NCBI GenBank assembly: GCA_002919305.1
Contig: PKFB01000023.1
Location: 92,430 to 156,429 of the forward strand
Length of the DNA stretch: 64,000 nucleotides
Source of the DNA: Actinomycetales bacterium
Lineage (GTDB): Bacteria > Actinomycetota > Actinomycetes > Mycobacteriales > Micromonosporaceae
Direction of reading: 5' to 3'
Shown here: positions 33,877-41,902 of the stretch, piece by piece
Layout of the letters: each line of letters opens with the position of its first letter
Numbering within the stretch: position 1 is the stretch's first letter
Program-made: the position numbers and the translations under genes
Notes under the pieces: model-generated
Database searches by the model: none
What the model was told of the DNA's origin: nothing
Seen by the model: only the letters and a program-made list of their open reading frames with translations

Positions 33877-35540
33877 GCCGCCCCCTCGGTGTCCTGACGC
33901 CCTCGCCTCACGTGACGGGTCATCTCGGTCACGGCGGAGACCACCGCCGCCGGGGTGATCGTCGACAGGCAGGGATGTCCAGGGACGGGGCACTCGGTGG
34001 CGCGGCTCCCCCGGCACGGCGCGTCCTGATCCCCCAGTCGCACACTCGGCACCCCGTACGGCCCCCACTGCGCGTACGGCACGGTCGGCGCGAACAGACT
34101 GACCACCGGGGTGCCGACCGCGGCGGCCAGATGGGCGGGGCCGGTGTTGCCCACCACGACGCAGTCGGCCCGGGCCAGCACAGCGGCCAGCTGGTCAAAC
34201 CGGGTACGCCCACCCAGGTCGTAACCGACCGTGCCGGCCACCCGGCGGGTCAGTTCGCGTTCCTCCGGGCCTCCCGTGACCACCACCTGGAATCCGGCCT
34301 CGGTCAGGGCCTGCACCATGGCCGCGCACAGCGGTGGCGGGCACGCCCGAGCAGGCACGCTGGCCCCGGGATGGAGCACCACGTATGGCCCAGGCGGCAC
34401 TAACCCGGTCACCTCCGGCAGGTCGGAGGTGACCGCTAACCCGCCGTGGTCCCCGGCCGGAGGCGAGAAACCAGCGGCCCGCGCCAGGGACAGGGCCCGT
34501 TCCGGTTCGGGGATCCCCGCCGGCACCCGATGCCGCACGTCCAGCAGCGACCCGGGGTAGTCCTCACTGATGGCGCTGATCCGCGCCACACCCGCCATCC
34601 GTAGCAGCAGGGCCATCGGCAAGGGTGACTGATGGAAGGAGGTGAAGATCAGCGCCTCGTCGTACCACGCCGCGGCGAGCTGGCTGACCAGGTTCTCCAC
34701 CTCGGCACGGTCCACCGGGTCCGGGTGCGGGTCGATCCATGGCACCCGCCACTGGAGGATGTCGGTGACGCCGGGTAGGAGTTCGGCCGCCTGCCGGCCC
34801 CGGGGGCCGCACAAGAGGGTGAGGTGTGACGCGCCCGCCGCCACCGCCCGGATCGCTGGCCCGGTCAGCAGGACATCACCGTCGGAGTCCGTCCGGACCA
34901 CCAAGACCCGACGCCGCGGCGTCGCGGTCATCGCCGCCTGGGACGGTGCGGTCGCCGGCGCCTCAGCCGGTGGAGTATCGCCGCTGGACGCGCGTACGCC
35001 CGGTATCTGCTCCAACACCCAGTCGGCGACACAGGTCAGGTCCGGCAGCACGACGGTGGCGGCCGCCACCTCCTCAGGCCGGGTGACCGGGGTGGGAACT
35101 AACACGGCCCGAGCTCCCGCGCTCCGGGCCGCCTCCACGTCGGCGCCGATATCCCCCACCATCACGCAGGCCCTCGGCGCCACCCCTAACTGGCGCGCCG
35201 CCGCGAGCACCAGGCCGGGACGAGGCTTACGACACGCGCAGCCGTCCGCCGCTCCATGGGGGCAGATCTGCCAGGTGTCGAACGGGCCCAGCAGCTGCTC
35301 CACCCGCTGATTGACGGCGGTCACCTGGCGGAGCGTCAGCAGGCCTCGCGCCACCCCGGACTGGTTGGTCACCACTCCGGTACGCAGCCCGGCGGCGCGT
35401 AACCGCCGCAGGGCGGCTACCGCACCGGGCATCGGACGCACCATGTCGGGATCCCCGTTGTAAGGGACGTCTTCGATCAGGGTGCCATCCCGGTCAAACA
35501 GGACAGCACCGACGGTAGTAGGCCCTTCCGGGCACGACAT
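33873..35540 (-). CDS. GmhB heptose-1,7-bisphosphate phosphatase fused to a GT9 glycosyltransferase
   Basis: A 555-residue fusion from the ATG at 35540, which has GGAG close upstream; a GTG at 35570 is the alternative. Residues about 10-175 are a HAD phosphatase of the GmhB type: FDRDGT with D16 and D18, VTNQSGVARG, and the zinc knuckle C93-x-H95-x5-C101-x-C103, which is specific to GmhB. It should remove the C7 phosphate of heptose 1,7-bisphosphate. After an Ala/Pro linker, residues about 208-540 are a GT9 transferase (VLVVRTDSDGDVLLTGPAIRAV, HPGASVPARACPP, VVGNTGPAHLAAAVGTPVVSLFAP). Fusion ties precursor making to transfer. It heads the cluster and is coupled to the next gene. Confidence 0.9.
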   Translation of the reverse strand: MSCPEGPTTVGAVLFDRDGTLIEDVPYNGDPDMVRPMPGAVAALRRLRAAGLRTGVVTNQSGVARGLLTLRQVTAVNQRVEQLLGPFDTWQICPHGAADGCACRKPRPGLVLAAARQLGVAPRACVMVGDIGADVEAARSAGARAVLVPTPVTRPEEVAAATVVLPDLTCVADWVLEQIPGVRASSGDTPPAEAPATAPSQAAMTATPRRRVLVVRTDSDGDVLLTGPAIRAVAAGASHLTLLCGPRGRQAAELLPGVTDILQWRVPWIDPHPDPVDRAEVENLVSQLAAAWYDEALIFTSFHQSPLPMALLLRMAGVARISAISEDYPGSLLDVRHRVPAGIPEPERALSLARAAGFSPPAGDHGGLAVTSDLPEVTGLVPPGPYVVLHPGASVPARACPPPLCAAMVQALTEAGFQVVVTGGPEERELTRRVAGTVGYDLGGRTRFDQLAAVLARADCVVVGNTGPAHLAAAVGTPVVSLFAPTVPYAQWGPYGVPSVRLGDQDAPCRGSRATECPVPGHPCLSTITPAAVVSAVTEMTRHVRRGRQDTEGAA

Positions 35541-35669
35541 AGCGACTCCGTTGCGTGAGAGAACTGTCACGCTAAGAGGGGTTTACCTCACCGGCTCACC
35601 GTAAACCTGGCCGGTGAGAGCGGGCGGTGACCGGCGTCCGTGACCGCGGTTCGCGCGGCGCCCGTACGC

Positions 35670-35981
35670 TCACAGCACCGCGGCGGCGATCAGGAGGCAG
35701 ACAACGACGAACACCCCTCCCGCCAGGGCGCTGACGGTCCCCAACCAGAACCACGGCAGTCGGGGTGCGCTGAATGTCAGCGCCGCCAACGTCAACGGCG
35801 TCACCACCACGGCCGCGGACACCGCGATCGGGAACGCCGCCACTGCGACGTCCGGATCGACGGCCCCCACTGTGAACACCAGGTAGCCCACGGCGCACCC
35901 AAACCCGATCCAGGCCAGTGCCGTCACCAGCGCGAGATTGACACGCCGCTCCTCACGTCGCTGCGTGTTCTTCATGGCCAT
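35670..35981 (-). CDS. Small membrane protein, unknown function
   Basis: From an ATG at 35981, with AGGA six bases upstream, this gives 103 residues. A charged start (MKNTQRREERR) precedes three hydrophobic helices (about 14-37, 45-66 and 77-101). No family was recognised. It lies just upstream of the heptose cluster on the same strand; co-transcription is possible across a 129-base gap. The open frame continues 66 codons upstream, but that part looks non-coding. Confidence 0.6.
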   Translation of the reverse strand: MAMKNTQRREERRVNLALVTALAWIGFGCAVGYLVFTVGAVDPDVAVAAFPIAVSAAVVVTPLTLAALTFSAPRLPWFWLGTVSALAGGVFVVVCLLIAAAVL

Positions 35982-36530
35982 GTCGGTCCTGTACCCGTTC
36001 GTCCAGCCCCATCTACATAACTGATCACATAAACAGGTGTTAAATGGCCGGTTAGCTAGCAGTCCTTCAAGGTCATGAGCATGATGATGGATGGTCAACA
36101 CGTTTGGAGACGAATACCGTACGTTCGGTAATCGCGAACCGGACGACGGCTGACGCGGGAGGTCCAGTCTGGTGCCCATCCATGCCCCGATCCCGTATGC
36201 TCCACGAGCGCACCGCCGCCGGTCACCGCGGCGGCTACCGTCCGGCTCGATGCCGGCTGCGCCTCTGCCTCGCGACGCTGTATCTCCCGGACGCTCCGGT
36301 TCTGCGCGACTGTGGTGGGGCGCGACGACGGCGGTACGCTGCCCGGGTCGGGGGGTTCCACCGTGGACTGATCGTGCACGCTGGTCACCGCTTAAGGGCC
36401 GCGCGGTGTCGGCTCATCCCGTGAGCCTGCAGTCGCCTCTGAACCGCCAGGCACCTCGTCGACTCCCGGCCCTGGCCGGCGACATGGTGCTGTCTGGTCC
36501 CTGTTCCTCGAGCGCCTCCGTGGTCCTGTC
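35982..36530. other. Intergenic region with possible small disordered protein
   Basis: This gap separates divergent genes. A minus-strand frame at 36095-36388 (97 residues, GTG start) has partly gene-like third-position GC and a Pro/Ser-rich sequence, but no ribosome binding site and no known family, so it is left as doubtful. TACCG and CGGTA flank a 6-base spacer at 36115-36130 and could be a small operator. No RNA gene was seen. Confidence 0.4.
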
Positions 36531-37829
36531 GTGAGCGGGCAGTTGACCACCGACACCACCGGCCTGATGACCCGCGGGGCCTCCATCGCCCCACCCCTGG
36601 ACTGGCGGGTGAAGGGGTTATGGCTGCCGGAGCTCGGCATGACCGACGAGGAGTTTGTGGCCGGCGGGTACTCGCTGTTCGATGGGCCGTTCTGCTGGCC
36701 GGTTCTGGTGGCGCGGCGCAGCGCACTGGAGCACAACATCGCGACCATGGCCCGGTACTGCCGGCGGCACGATGTGGCGTTAGCCCCTCATGGCAAAACC
36801 AGCATGGCGCCTTCGCTGTTCGCCGCTCAGCTCGCCGCCGGCGCGTGGGGTATCACCGTCGCCACCGCCCATCAGGCGCGGGTGGCGCGGCGGTTCGGCG
36901 TACCCAGGATCCTGCTGGCCAATGAAGTGCTTGACCCGACCGCCCTGCGCTGGTTGCTGACGGAGCAGCGACGGGACCCGGAGTTTCAGGCACTGTGGTA
37001 CATCGACTCTCTGGCAGGGGTCGAGGCGCTGGACGCGGCGCTAGCGGTGACCGGGGCCCCGCCGTCCGGTGTCCGGGTCCTGGTGGAGCTGGGCTTCCCC
37101 GGTGGGCGTACCGGGTGCCGGACCACCGATCAAGCTCTGACCGTGGCTCAAGCCGCCGCCGCCTTACCGGGAGTCACCGTCGCGGGGGTCGCTGGCTATG
37201 AGGGCGGACTGCCCACCCGCGGTCGCGCCAGGGAGTACCTGTGCCGGTTACGGGAGACCACCCGTACGCTGTACACCGCCGGCCTGTTGCCACCCGCCGA
37301 ACACGTGGTGGTGAGCGCGGGAGGCAGCACCTACTTCGACGTGGTGGTGGAGACGCTGGCAGGCCGCTGGCTGGGGGGTCGGCGCCCTCTGGTGCTGCTG
37401 CGCAGCGGCGCCTACGTGACTCATGATCACGGTTTCTACAGCACGCGTACGCCGTTCCGACGCTCCCCGGATGAGGGGGTGCTGCGCCCCGCGTTGGAGT
37501 TGTGGACGCAGGTGCTCTCGGTCCCCGAACCGGGGTTGGCGATCGCCGCGATGGGCAGGCGAGACGCCCCGTTCGACGAGGGGTTGCCAATTCCGCTGCG
37601 GATACGCCGTCGGGATGGGCGGCAGGAGCCGGTGGGGACGGCGCTGCGTACCACCGCGCTCAACGATCAGCACGCGTATCTGGCGATGAGCCACCCGAAG
37701 GTGGTGTCGCCGGGTGACCTGATCTGCTTCGGGATCTCCCATCCCTGTACGGCGTTCGACAAGTGGCGAGTGATCCCGGTGCTGGATGACGCGGATCGCG
37801 TGGTGGATCTCCTACACACCTATTTCTGA
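36531..37829 (+). CDS. PLP-dependent D-amino acid dehydratase/aldolase-like enzyme (fold type III)
   Basis: A 432-residue alanine-racemase-fold enzyme of the D-serine dehydratase/D-threonine aldolase group. The PLP lysine is K89 in LAPHGKTSMAP, and the C-terminal metal-binding pair H404 and C406 in GISHPCTAFDKW is the zinc site known from eukaryotic-type D-serine dehydratase. The middle carries VLVELGFPGGRTGCR and VSAGGSTYFDVV. It should act on a D-amino acid, perhaps recycling wall-derived D-residues. The GTG start has no clear ribosome binding site; an ATG at 36567 is the alternative. The gene stands alone. Confidence 0.83.
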   Translation: MSGQLTTDTTGLMTRGASIAPPLDWRVKGLWLPELGMTDEEFVAGGYSLFDGPFCWPVLVARRSALEHNIATMARYCRRHDVALAPHGKTSMAPSLFAAQLAAGAWGITVATAHQARVARRFGVPRILLANEVLDPTALRWLLTEQRRDPEFQALWYIDSLAGVEALDAALAVTGAPPSGVRVLVELGFPGGRTGCRTTDQALTVAQAAAALPGVTVAGVAGYEGGLPTRGRAREYLCRLRETTRTLYTAGLLPPAEHVVVSAGGSTYFDVVVETLAGRWLGGRRPLVLLRSGAYVTHDHGFYSTRTPFRRSPDEGVLRPALELWTQVLSVPEPGLAIAAMGRRDAPFDEGLPIPLRIRRRDGRQEPVGTALRTTALNDQHAYLAMSHPKVVSPGDLICFGISHPCTAFDKWRVIPVLDDADRVVDLLHTYF

Positions 37830-38258
37830 TTTTCCGACCGGTTATCTCCTGCTCTCCTGGTTTCCGATCGGAATCTTGAGAAGTTTCGATGCCAAAAGTT
37901 CGACCCCGCTTTCCCGATCATCGTCACCGATGTTCCACCGACTGGAACGTTCTGAGAGTTTGCCGACGACTACCCTCCGATCCTGTCGTCGTATGCCGTA
38001 CACGCCATCGATCGTTACGCAGATCATCAATACCGGTCACGCTGGATGTTGATGACAATGAGTGTCAGTAGCCGATACGAAGACAGGTATCCGACACATC
38101 TTGGTCACACAACAGACATACAGCTATTGTCTGCCCAGTCCACATCCTTAGAAAGAGATCGTATTGGAGACAGCATCTGCACATTCCGGTATCGAGAATG
38201 GCGAGGTCAGAAGTGGTTGTCTTAGGGTGTTGTCTCCAGGCAACCGCAGGAGGAACAG
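37830..38258. promoter_or_regulatory. AT-rich promoter region of the DUF4352 gene
   Basis: A 429-base gap of lower GC than its surroundings, without a convincing gene. It holds an inverted repeat CAGACA (38113-38118) and TGTCTG (38128-38133), about 125 bases before the next start. AGGAGG at 38248-38253 is the ribosome binding site of the downstream gene. Confidence 0.5.
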
Positions 38259-39011
38259 GTGGCGGTACCGCCCCAACCGCATGACGCGTGGATCAGACAC
38301 AATCCGCAGTCAGACGGTAACAACAACATAGAACCCGGCAGTACAAACACTGCCCCGCGGTACCGTTCGCTCAAAGATCTGTCCCGGGGGCAGGCAGCCC
38401 GTTCCGTCTTAGGCGCATCCGCCACGGACGAGGCCGTGTTGGATGACGACGAATCATTGGGGACCGGCTCGGACGCGCCCCAGCGTCCCACGCTACCCAC
38501 CCCATCGTCATCCCGGCAGAATCGGAACCAGCGCCGTATCTGGATCGGCGTGGCCGCCGCGGCGAGCCTCGTCGTCCTCGGCGCTTTGGTATGGGGCGGC
38601 CTGCAGCTCTACAAGGTCATCAACCCCGATTTCGGCCGGAACTACATCACCGGCGGCCAAACCACGGTCGGCGGTGTGGAGTTCACGGTCACGGATCTGG
38701 AATGCGGGCGGGATTCGGCGCCCGACATGGCCGGCGCGCCGGACGAGGGGCAGTTCTGCGTAGTGTGGCTGGAGGCTCACAACACCAGCGACAGCCAACG
38801 CTACGTCAGTCTCGACCTGATCACCGCCTACCTCGACAACGCCCGACAGGTCACGCCTGACGTCAACGCCATGCTGACCCTGTTCGGCGCGTTGGAGGCC
38901 GACGCCTCAGCCGAGTACGTGGTGGTCTACGACATTGCCTCCAATGCCCGCTTGGAGGAGCTCACGATTCTGCTGGGGACTGAGTTCGGGACGATCGACG
39001 TCTCGGATTGA
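38259..39011 (+). CDS. Single-pass membrane protein with DUF4352-like outer domain
   Basis: A 250-residue protein: a disordered cytoplasmic part (1-92), one membrane helix (about 93-117) and an extracytoplasmic Ig-like domain of DUF4352 type (about 125-250). That domain shows TTVGGVEFTVTDLECG, a disulfide-capable second Cys in GQFCVVWLEAHNTS, and the DxxxxLEELTIL ending. DUF4352 occurs in lipoproteins and anchored proteins of Gram-positive bacteria, with no established activity. GTG start with AGGAGG five bases upstream. Monocistronic with a strong terminator. Confidence 0.78.
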   Translation: MAVPPQPHDAWIRHNPQSDGNNNIEPGSTNTAPRYRSLKDLSRGQAARSVLGASATDEAVLDDDESLGTGSDAPQRPTLPTPSSSRQNRNQRRIWIGVAAAASLVVLGALVWGGLQLYKVINPDFGRNYITGGQTTVGGVEFTVTDLECGRDSAPDMAGAPDEGQFCVVWLEAHNTSDSQRYVSLDLITAYLDNARQVTPDVNAMLTLFGALEADASAEYVVVYDIASNARLEELTILLGTEFGTIDVSD

Positions 39012-39047
39012 CACTCCTGGCCACACGGCTGGGATCAGCGGGCACAA

Positions 39048-39077
39048 CGAGGGGGTACGCCACGGCGTACCCCCTCG
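39048..39077 (+). terminator. Rho-independent-like terminator
   Basis: A 13-14 bp perfect stem (39048-39061 with 39064-39077) with a tiny loop, followed by CGCTTTCTCC, lies 37 bases after the DUF4352 stop. Confidence 0.8.
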
Positions 39078-39385
39078 CGCTTTCTCCCTGTCGGTCGCGC
39101 CACCGCCCGTACCGTCCTGATCGGAGTGTCGCGACCGGAACGTCACACGTGGAATTCAGCACCCGACATCGCTCTTGACATCCGAATAGCACAGAACATC
39201 CGACGGTTTACGGTCTGAGTCTCAGTGAGGTTCCACCCGCGCCGATCTCCCTGCCGACACCGCGGATGTCCCTGCTCAGCGACGCCCGCCCTTATGACCG
39301 ACCCGACCAATACACCCGATCAATACACCCGACCAGTGCACAAGACCGACGCCGCCGATCCCTGTCCCGTCGACGTTCGTCAGTG
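39078..39385. other. Intergenic stretch with a short direct repeat
   Basis: No gene is seen. CAATACACCCGA occurs twice with a 13-base period (39308-39319 and 39321-39332). It lies at the downstream end of the minus-strand gene that follows. Confidence 0.45.
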
Positions 39386-39775
39386 TCAGGCACCGGCGGG
39401 CTGCGGTGTAGTAGCCGGCTCACTCACCCTGGCCACCAGTTGCTCAACGGTGATGACGTTTGGCCCCTGTGGCCACATATGGACGGCGAGATCGACGAAG
39501 AGCGCCCCTTCCCGCTGAGCGGTGTAGTCCGGCGACTCATCCGACCACATCGGTTCACACGCATCCTGGGTTACCGTCGGTCGGGGCGGCGTGGCCAGGT
39601 GCCGCCACAACGCCAAAGCTGATCGATCAGCCGGCGCCGAGAACGCCATCACCTGCGTAGCCGGGCCCAGGATGAGCAGCCGGTGGTCATTAACCGCACG
39701 CATGACGGCCTCAGCGGAGTGCGCGTCACTAGCCAACCGTCGATACGCGGCTGTGGACAGTACAACTCGCAGCAT
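39386..39775 (-). CDS. Hypothetical protein
   Basis: Not recognised. The ATG at 39775 follows GGAGGA by five bases and gives 129 residues: MLRVVLSTAAYRRLASDAHS, then a strand-rich centre (HRLLILGPATQVMAFS), a loop with a possible D-E-S-P segment, and VDLAVHMWPQGPNVITVEQLVARV at the end. It is soluble, without signal peptide. Upstream residues in the same frame are Arg-rich and probably not translated. No neighbour suggests a role. Confidence 0.55.
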   Translation of the reverse strand: MLRVVLSTAAYRRLASDAHSAEAVMRAVNDHRLLILGPATQVMAFSAPADRSALALWRHLATPPRPTVTQDACEPMWSDESPDYTAQREGALFVDLAVHMWPQGPNVITVEQLVARVSEPATTPQPAGA

Positions 39776-40190
39776 GGCTGTCCTCCCCCCGGCATGGTCG
39801 GGACGCGACCGCCAGGCCACCCCCGAGCCGACACCCCTTTTTCCGAGCATATGTCTGATCACATGACTGACCTGCGGAAACGAGGAAATCCGCGGATCTC
39901 GCCGGATCTGAGTACGCCGCCGGCGGTGCCGCGGCACCGCCCCCTCTGACCCTCACCCCATTTTGCCCTGATACGAGGGATATAGCGTACTTTCCAGGAT
40001 ATAGCGTACTTTCCAGGTTTACCCTACCTCTTTAATTCAGCTTTATGCGACAAAGCACTATTCGCCGTCGTCGCGGTTCGCCTCAGCACCCCACCAGCCC
40101 CAGCAACCGTCAGAGGGCACTGAAGATACTTTCTTTCAATGAAGCACTGAATTATGGTAATAATCCTCAGATCCGGACACGGGAGGATTC
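39776..40190. promoter_or_regulatory. Intergenic region with an exact tandem 19-bp duplication
   Basis: Between divergent genes. GGATATAGCGTACTTTCCA is present twice back to back (39978-39996 and 39997-40015), about 175 bases upstream of the amidase start. The region after it is AT-rich (CTTTAATTCAGC) and probably holds that promoter. The repeat could be two copies of an operator. Confidence 0.65.
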
Positions 40191-40874
40191 ATGACCCTGG
40201 ACCCGACATCCACACCCGCCTCCCGCCGCCGCCTCCTCACAAACGCCGCGGGTTTAGCCGGTGGCCTACTTGTGGGAGCCGCCGGTGGTCTGACTGCCGA
40301 CCTCATTCGTCCGGCCACCGCCGAAGCCGCGCCGGCGCCCCGGGTGTACACCCGGGCGGAGTGGGGCGCCCGACGCCCTACCGGCACGATCGTCTATCTG
40401 GACCGCCAACCGGATCACATCGTGATCCACCACACTGCCAGCGCGAACGTCACCGACTACTCCCTCAACGCCGCGTTCGCCCTCTCCCGCTGGATCCAGG
40501 ACCTCCACATCTCCAACGGTTGGAGCGACTCCGGCCAGCAGCTGACCATCAGCCGGGGCGGGTACGTGATGGAGGGGCGGTACCTCAGCCTCCGGGCGAT
40601 CTACGAAAGGCAGCACGTCAGGGGTGCGCAGACCGCCAATCACAACGACCACACCATCGGCATTGAAAACGAGGGCACCTACATCTCGGAGACTCCGCCG
40701 GCGGCGCTGTTGAACTCTCTGGTGGCGACCTGCGCCTGGTTGTGCACCGTTTACGACCTCGACCCGTACGAGGCGATCGTCGGACACCGCGACTACGTGG
40801 CGACCCAGTGCCCGGGTGACGCGTTCTACGCGCTCCTCCCCGAACTTCGTAACCGAGTGGCTAGAGCGTTGTGA
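40191..40874 (+). CDS. Tat-exported PGRP/Amidase_2 N-acetylmuramoyl-L-alanine amidase
   Basis: Zinc amidase of 227 residues that cleaves the bond between MurNAc and L-alanine in peptidoglycan, outside the cell. The N-terminus has a twin-arginine signal (SRRRLL, then a 16-residue hydrophobic stretch, cleavage near AEA). The PGRP domain opens VYTRAEWGARRP; zinc ligands are H80 or H81 in IVIHHTAS, H199 in GHRDY and C207 in TQCPGD. GGGAGGA is placed correctly before the ATG. Followed 121 bases later by a GH25 muramidase; the two cut the stem and the glycan strand of the same polymer. Confidence 0.9.
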   Translation: MTLDPTSTPASRRRLLTNAAGLAGGLLVGAAGGLTADLIRPATAEAAPAPRVYTRAEWGARRPTGTIVYLDRQPDHIVIHHTASANVTDYSLNAAFALSRWIQDLHISNGWSDSGQQLTISRGGYVMEGRYLSLRAIYERQHVRGAQTANHNDHTIGIENEGTYISETPPAALLNSLVATCAWLCTVYDLDPYEAIVGHRDYVATQCPGDAFYALLPELRNRVARAL

Positions 40875-40887
40875 CAGCCACTGTCAC
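40871..40887 (+). terminator. Short hairpin at the amidase stop
   Basis: GTGACAG (40871-40877) and CTGTCAC (40881-40887) pair around a CCA loop and include the stop codon. Too short to be a certain terminator. Confidence 0.4.
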
Positions 40888-40945
40888 GACATTTCATCAG
40901 TAGGAAACCTTCGGGGCTCTTGTATTTATCGGTAATGTTCGCCAC

Positions 40946-40982
40946 CATGTGGCATGTGTGTGAACAGCCACACACCCACATG
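40946..40982 (+). promoter_or_regulatory. Leader stem-loop upstream of the GH25 gene
   Basis: CATGTG (40946-40951) pairs with CACATG (40977-40982) and GTGTGTG (40956-40962) with CACACAC (40969-40975), giving a bulged hairpin that ends only a few bases before the GGGGAGG ribosome binding site. It may be an operator or an mRNA structure. Confidence 0.45.
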
Positions 40983-40995
40983 AAGGGGAGGCACC

Positions 40996-41775
40996 GTGAC
41001 CAAAGCTGACACTGGCCCACGAGGCCGCACATTCAGGTCACGCATCACGCGTCGGCTGGCCGTCCTGTTAACGGCCGTGGCCACCGCGACGGTCGGACTG
41101 GTCGTCACCGCCAGCCCCGCTTACGCACAAGGGCTGCCGGGCATTGATGTCTCGAACTGGCAGGGCTCGATCAACTGGACCAGCGTCCGCAACGCCGGCA
41201 TCCAGTTCGCGTACATCAAGGCCACCGAGGGCACCAGCTACACCGACCCCCGGTTCGACGCCAACTACCCTGCGGCTTATTACGCCGGAGTTATCCGGGG
41301 CGCGTACCACTTCGCGCTTCCCGACCGTTCCAGTGGCGCGGTGCAGGCGAACTTCTTCGCCCGCAATGGTGGTGCCTGGTCGGCGGACAATCTGACGCTG
41401 CCGGGCGCCTTGGACCTGGAGGCGAACCCGTACGGCTCCTACTGCTACGGGTTGAGCACCACCGCTATGCGGAACTGGATCAGCGATTTCCTCAACACCT
41501 ACTACGCCCGCACCGGCCGTTACGCGGTGATCTACACCACCACCAGCTGGTGGAACCAGTGCACCGGTAGCTGGAGCGGCACCGCCGCCAACCACCCGCT
41601 GTGGATCGCCCGCTGGGCCAGCTCGCCGGGCACCCTGCCGGCCGGCTACAGAATTTGGACCTTCTGGCAGTACACCTCCACCGGCTCGGTGTCGGGTATC
41701 TCCGGCAACGTGGACCGCGACTACTTCAACGGCGCCCGCAGCCGCCTGCTGGCGCTGGCCAACAACACTCCGTAA
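40996..41775 (+). CDS. Secreted GH25 muramidase (lysozyme)
   Basis: Secreted hydrolase of 259 residues, with a 44-residue signal peptide ending SPAYA and a single GH25 domain. Family residues seen are D51 in LPGIDVSNWQG and the D140-L141-E142 motif in GALDLEAN; E142 is the acid. The RGAYHFALP strand and the end IWTFWQYTSTGSVSGISGNVDRDYF are typical. It should cut MurNAc-GlcNAc bonds in peptidoglycan. There is no wall-binding domain. GTG start with GGGGAGG. Together with the upstream amidase it could serve autolysis, spore or hyphal wall turnover, or attack on other bacteria. Confidence 0.93.
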   Translation: MTKADTGPRGRTFRSRITRRLAVLLTAVATATVGLVVTASPAYAQGLPGIDVSNWQGSINWTSVRNAGIQFAYIKATEGTSYTDPRFDANYPAAYYAGVIRGAYHFALPDRSSGAVQANFFARNGGAWSADNLTLPGALDLEANPYGSYCYGLSTTAMRNWISDFLNTYYARTGRYAVIYTTTSWWNQCTGSWSGTAANHPLWIARWASSPGTLPAGYRIWTFWQYTSTGSVSGISGNVDRDYFNGARSRLLALANNTP

Positions 41776-41835
41776 GCCCCCAACCGCCCTTCTGGCGTGA
41801 GCGTCAGTTCCTCAACGCTCAGTTCCTATCGTGAT

Positions 41836-41861
41836 GAGCGGCCGGAGGCCTCCGGCCGCTC
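41836..41861. terminator. Bidirectional terminator palindrome
   Basis: A 26-bp perfect palindrome with arms GAGCGGCCGGAGG (41836-41848) and its complement lies between the convergent GH25 and MarR-GNAT genes. Confidence 0.75.
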
Positions 41862-41902
41862 CGTCGTAGTCGGCCGCGTACCCCTTCGACCTGATGGGGT
41901 GC

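Noticed and set aside
36104..36424. Plus-strand frame in the gap before the D-serine-dehydratase-like gene
   Set aside because: Arg/Cys-rich with no ribosome binding site; the opposite strand has better, still weak, coding character.
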